From: Pseudomonadota bacterium
Lineage (GTDB): Bacteria; Pseudomonadota; Alphaproteobacteria; Sphingomonadales; Sphingomonadaceae
Assembly: GCA_030271565.1 (NCBI GenBank)
Contig: JARXKR010000084.1
Location: 2,036-9,480 of the forward strand
Direction: 5' to 3'
Length of the DNA stretch: 7,445 nt
This document shows, piece by piece, positions 5,771-7,445 of the stretch (position 1 is its first letter; the number at the start of each line of letters is the position of its first letter). Both the position numbers and the translations under genes were made by a program. The notes beneath the pieces are model-generated. The model was not told where the DNA came from. It saw only the letters and a program-made list of their open reading frames with translations, and did not search any database.

Positions 5771-5776
5771 TCCCCA

Positions 5777-6040
5777 ATGACCGCCCCCAAAGTCGAGATC
5801 TACACCAAGTGGGGCTGCCCCTACTGCACCCGTGCCAAGGCGTTGCTCGACAGCAAGGGGGTCAGCTACGACGAATACGACGTGACGATGGGCGGGCCCA
5901 AGAAGGCCGAGATGCAGACCCGCGTGCCCGGTGCATCGACCGTGCCGCAGGTGCTGATCGCTGGCACGGCAGTGGGCGGCAGCGACGACCTCGCGGCGCT
6001 TGACCGGGCGGGCAAGCTCGACGCCCTGCTCGGGGGCTAG
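5777..6040 (+). CDS. grxC: glutaredoxin (GrxC type, dithiol CPYC)
   Basis: Glutaredoxins reduce protein disulfides and glutathione mixed disulfides in the cytoplasm, using glutathione as electron donor. The 87-residue product is one thioredoxin-fold domain of normal length. The active site C-P-Y-C is at Cys14 to Cys17 in the strand-helix turn (Y-T-K-W-G-C-P-Y-C). The cis-proline motif T-V-P-Q-V puts Pro57 beside the active site. The glutathione-binding G-G-S-D-D is at 67-71. Two active-site cysteines mark it as a dithiol enzyme rather than the monothiol CGFS iron-sulfur carrier. It is the first gene of a tight plus-strand cluster: the Nit-family gene begins 3 nt after its TAG. It is divergent from hsp20, 132 nt away, and the two regulatory regions overlap. 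No clear promoter for it was recognised; any would have to lie inside the hsp20 leader. Confidence 0.97.
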   Translation: MTAPKVEIYTKWGCPYCTRAKALLDSKGVSYDEYDVTMGGPKKAEMQTRVPGASTVPQVLIAGTAVGGSDDLAALDRAGKLDALLGG

Positions 6041-6043
6041 ATC

Positions 6044-6856
6044 ATGCAACGTCTCGCCGTACTGCAGATGACTTCGGGGATCGACCCGGCGGCGAATGCT
6101 GCGGCTATCGTCCAGGCCGTCAATGCCGCAGCGATGGGCGGGGCCTCAATGCTGTTCACCCCCGAGATGTCGGCACTGATCGACCGCGACCGAATCCGCG
6201 CCACGCCGCAGATCGTTGGCGAGGATGAAAGCCCGGTGCTTGAGGCGGTGCGTAATGCCGCCGCCAGCGCGGGCGTCTGGGTCGCGCTCGGATCGATGGC
6301 GGTGCTGCGCGAGGATGGCCGCTGGGCCAACCGCAGCTTCGTGATCGACGGCAGCGGCGCCATCGCCGCGCGTTACGACAAGATCCACATGTTCGACGTC
6401 GATCTGGCAACCGGCGAAAGCTGGCGCGAATCCAATGCCTATGCGGCGGGTGAGGGGGCGATGACCGTCCAGACTCCGCTCGGCAAGCTGGGGCTGACGG
6501 TGTGCTATGACCTGCGCTTTCCCGCGCTGTTCGAGGCGCTGGGCCGCGAGGCATGCGACGTCATCGCGATTCCGTCGGCGTTCACCGTGCCGACTGGCAG
6601 CGCGCACTGGCACGTCCTTCAACGCGCCCGCGCGATCGAGGCAACCGCCTATGTCGTCTGCGCTGCGCAGGTTGGGCGGCATGAGGATGGCCGCGAGACC
6701 TATGGCCATTCGCTGGTGGTCGATCCGTGGGGCGAAGTGCTGCTCGACATGGGCGGCGCAGCGGCGGGAATCGCCTTTGCCGAGATCGACCCGGCCCGCA
6801 TCGCCGAAGTCCGCGCCCAAGTGCCGTGCCTCGCCAACAAGCGCGCGATCGGTTGA
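6044..6856 (+). CDS. nitrilase-family amidase, Nit1-like (probable deaminated glutathione amidase)
   Basis: The product has 270 residues, the standard length of a single carbon-nitrogen hydrolase domain. The catalytic triad is complete: Glu41 (F-T-P-E-M-S), Lys113 (Y-D-K-I-H-M-F-D-V-D-L) and Cys154 (T-V-C-Y-D-L-R-F-P). The stretch F-T-V-P-T-G-S-A-H-W-H-V-L (180-192), R-A-I-E-A and the later Y-G-H-S-L-V-V-D-P-W-G are characteristic of the Nit1 branch rather than Nit2 omega-amidase or N-carbamoylputrescine amidase. Nit1 enzymes (including E. coli YbeM) hydrolyse deaminated glutathione, a transaminase side product, as metabolite repair. The ATG lies 3 nt after the grxC stop, with a GGGGG run 7 nt upstream as ribosome binding site, so the two are translationally close. 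Pairing with glutaredoxin supports a glutathione-related substrate, but the substrate is inference. Many databases would call it only a carbon-nitrogen hydrolase. Confidence 0.92.
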   Translation: MQRLAVLQMTSGIDPAANAAAIVQAVNAAAMGGASMLFTPEMSALIDRDRIRATPQIVGEDESPVLEAVRNAAASAGVWVALGSMAVLREDGRWANRSFVIDGSGAIAARYDKIHMFDVDLATGESWRESNAYAAGEGAMTVQTPLGKLGLTVCYDLRFPALFEALGREACDVIAIPSAFTVPTGSAHWHVLQRARAIEATAYVVCAAQVGRHEDGRETYGHSLVVDPWGEVLLDMGGAAAGIAFAEIDPARIAEVRAQVPCLANKRAIG

Positions 6857-6866
6857 GCGCTGCGCG

Positions 6867-7331
6867 GTGATCGTGTTCGACCTTGCTTGCCGCCCGCATG
6901 GCCACTGTTTCGAAGGCTGGTTTGCGAGCAGTCAGGCGTTTGACGAGCAATCCGCACGTCGCCTCGTTTCATGCCCTGAATGCGGTTCGGTCGACGTCGT
7001 CAAGGCGGTGATGGCCCCAAGCTTGGGACGCAAGGGCAACCAGATCGTGCCTGCGACCAAGACCGCCGCGCCGACCAGTGTCGCCAAATTGCCGCCTGCG
7101 GTGCATGAAGCGATTGCCAAGATGGCCGCGCTGCAGGCGCAGGCCTTGCAGCAATCGACCTGGGTGGGCGACAAGTTCGCCGCGCAGAGCCGTGCAATCC
7201 ACTATGGCGAGCGCGAGGAAGCCACCATCCATGGCCAGGCCACCGTGGCCGAGGCCGAAGCCTTGATCGAGGAGGGCATTGCGGTGATGCCGTTGCCGTT
7301 CCCGGTCGCTGCACCCGACGAAGTCAACTGA
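6867..7331 (+). CDS. DUF1178 family protein with putative zinc-binding cysteines, function unknown
   Basis: The frame begins with GTG at 6867, 10 nt after the Nit-family stop, and gives 154 residues. The start is chosen because the protein then begins M-I-V-F-D-L-A-C, as DUF1178 proteins typically do; the only Shine-Dalgarno candidate is a poor GGTTGAG. Cys8, His13/Cys14 and C-P-E-C (Cys36, Cys39) suggest a small zinc ribbon, after which comes the family's V-M-A-P-S motif (48-52). The middle (about 53-80) is low complexity and probably flexible. The C-terminal helical half carries V-G-D-K-F-A-A-Q-S-R-A-I-H-Y-G-E and E-E-G-I-A-V-M-P-L-P, both typical of the family. The frame is open further upstream (to 6507), but that part only shadows the Nit-family gene. 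It is probably the third gene of the grxC cluster. I know of no established function for the family. Confidence 0.88.
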   Translation: MIVFDLACRPHGHCFEGWFASSQAFDEQSARRLVSCPECGSVDVVKAVMAPSLGRKGNQIVPATKTAAPTSVAKLPPAVHEAIAKMAALQAQALQQSTWVGDKFAAQSRAIHYGEREEATIHGQATVAEAEALIEEGIAVMPLPFPVAAPDEVN

Positions 7332-7360
7332 TTGCCAGTCCCTTGCGGCGTGGCTATGCG
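7332..7360 (+). promoter_or_regulatory. candidate promoter of the tRNA-Arg gene
   Basis: TTGCCA (7332-7337, five of six matches to TTGACA) and TATGCG (7355-7360) are separated by exactly 17 bp. The -10 box ends 8 nt before the first tRNA base. The region between -10 and start is GC-rich (GTCCGTGT), as in growth-rate-controlled stable RNA promoters. It begins right after the DUF1178 stop codon, so the tRNA need not depend on the grxC cluster. Confidence 0.5.
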
Positions 7361-7368
7361 GTCCGTGT

Positions 7369-7445
7369 GCGCCCGTAGCTCAGCCGGATAGAGCATCAGA
7401 TTCCTAATCTGGGGGCCGGTGGTTCGAATCCACTCGGGCGCACCA
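7369..7445 (+). tRNA. tRNA-Arg (anticodon CCU)
   Basis: The 77-nt gene folds as a full cloverleaf. The acceptor GCGCCCG pairs with CGGGCGC. The D arm is GCTC / GAGC. The anticodon arm TCAGA / TCTGG has the loop TTCCTAA with anticodon CCT at 7403-7405. The T arm GGTGG / CCACT has loop TTCGAAT. The discriminator A and a genomically encoded CCA end exactly at the window edge. It reads the arginine codon AGG, rare in GC-rich alphaproteobacteria. Any terminator lies outside the window. Confidence 0.98.

Noticed and set aside
6507..6866. Upstream extension of the DUF1178 frame
   Set aside because: This part overlaps the Nit-family gene in another frame and is Arg/Ser-rich noise. Family similarity begins at the GTG at 6867.
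1..7445. Mobile elements, CRISPR repeats or foreign islands
   Set aside because: No transposase, integrase, regularly spaced repeat or terminal inverted repeats were seen. Composition is even apart from the short AT-rich patch near 5020-5052.

Overview
The window looks like chromosomal DNA of an alphaproteobacterium, most likely of the order Sphingomonadales (Erythrobacter, Novosphingobium or Sphingomonas relatives). The grounds are the high GC content with strong third-position G/C bias, the divergent ppiD / tpiA-secG-pyrG arrangement, the protein sequences themselves and the weak Shine-Dalgarno signals. This assignment is by recognition; no database was searched. There are no mobile elements, CRISPR arrays or phage genes.

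Layout. Positions 1-1582 (minus strand) hold most of a membrane-anchored PpiD/SurA-type periplasmic folding factor whose C-terminus lies outside the window. A 218-bp divergent promoter region follows. Next come tpiA (glycolysis), secG (protein export) and pyrG (CTP synthesis) on the plus strand. They are separated by 101 and 131 bp that contain stem-loops. From 4829 to 5176 there is a 348-bp non-coding gap whose right third is packed with four consecutive perfect hairpins. An IbpA-type small heat-shock protein (5177-5644, minus strand) follows, with a 5' leader that has the hallmarks of a ROSE RNA thermometer and a plausible sigma-32 promoter. Divergent from it lies a tight plus-strand cluster: a monothiol-transfer-capable glutaredoxin of the GrxC type (CPYC), a Nit1-like nitrilase-family amidase, and a DUF1178 putative zinc-ribbon protein. 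The window ends exactly at the 3' CCA of a tRNA-Arg(CCU) gene that has its own promoter-like sequence.

How the genes work together. ppiD and secG both serve export and folding across the inner membrane; tpiA and pyrG are housekeeping metabolism. The hsp20 / grxC-nit-DUF1178 half has a stress and redox flavour. Glutaredoxin consumes glutathione, while the Nit1 family removes deaminated glutathione, a damaged form of the same cofactor, so the second pair makes biochemical sense as an operon. The most interesting non-protein signals are the heat-shock control region (5645-5766), where the heat-shock -35 box overlaps the grxC ribosome binding site, and the unexplained hairpin cluster (5041-5160). 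No clearly new protein system was found; most of the genes are core chromosomal genes.
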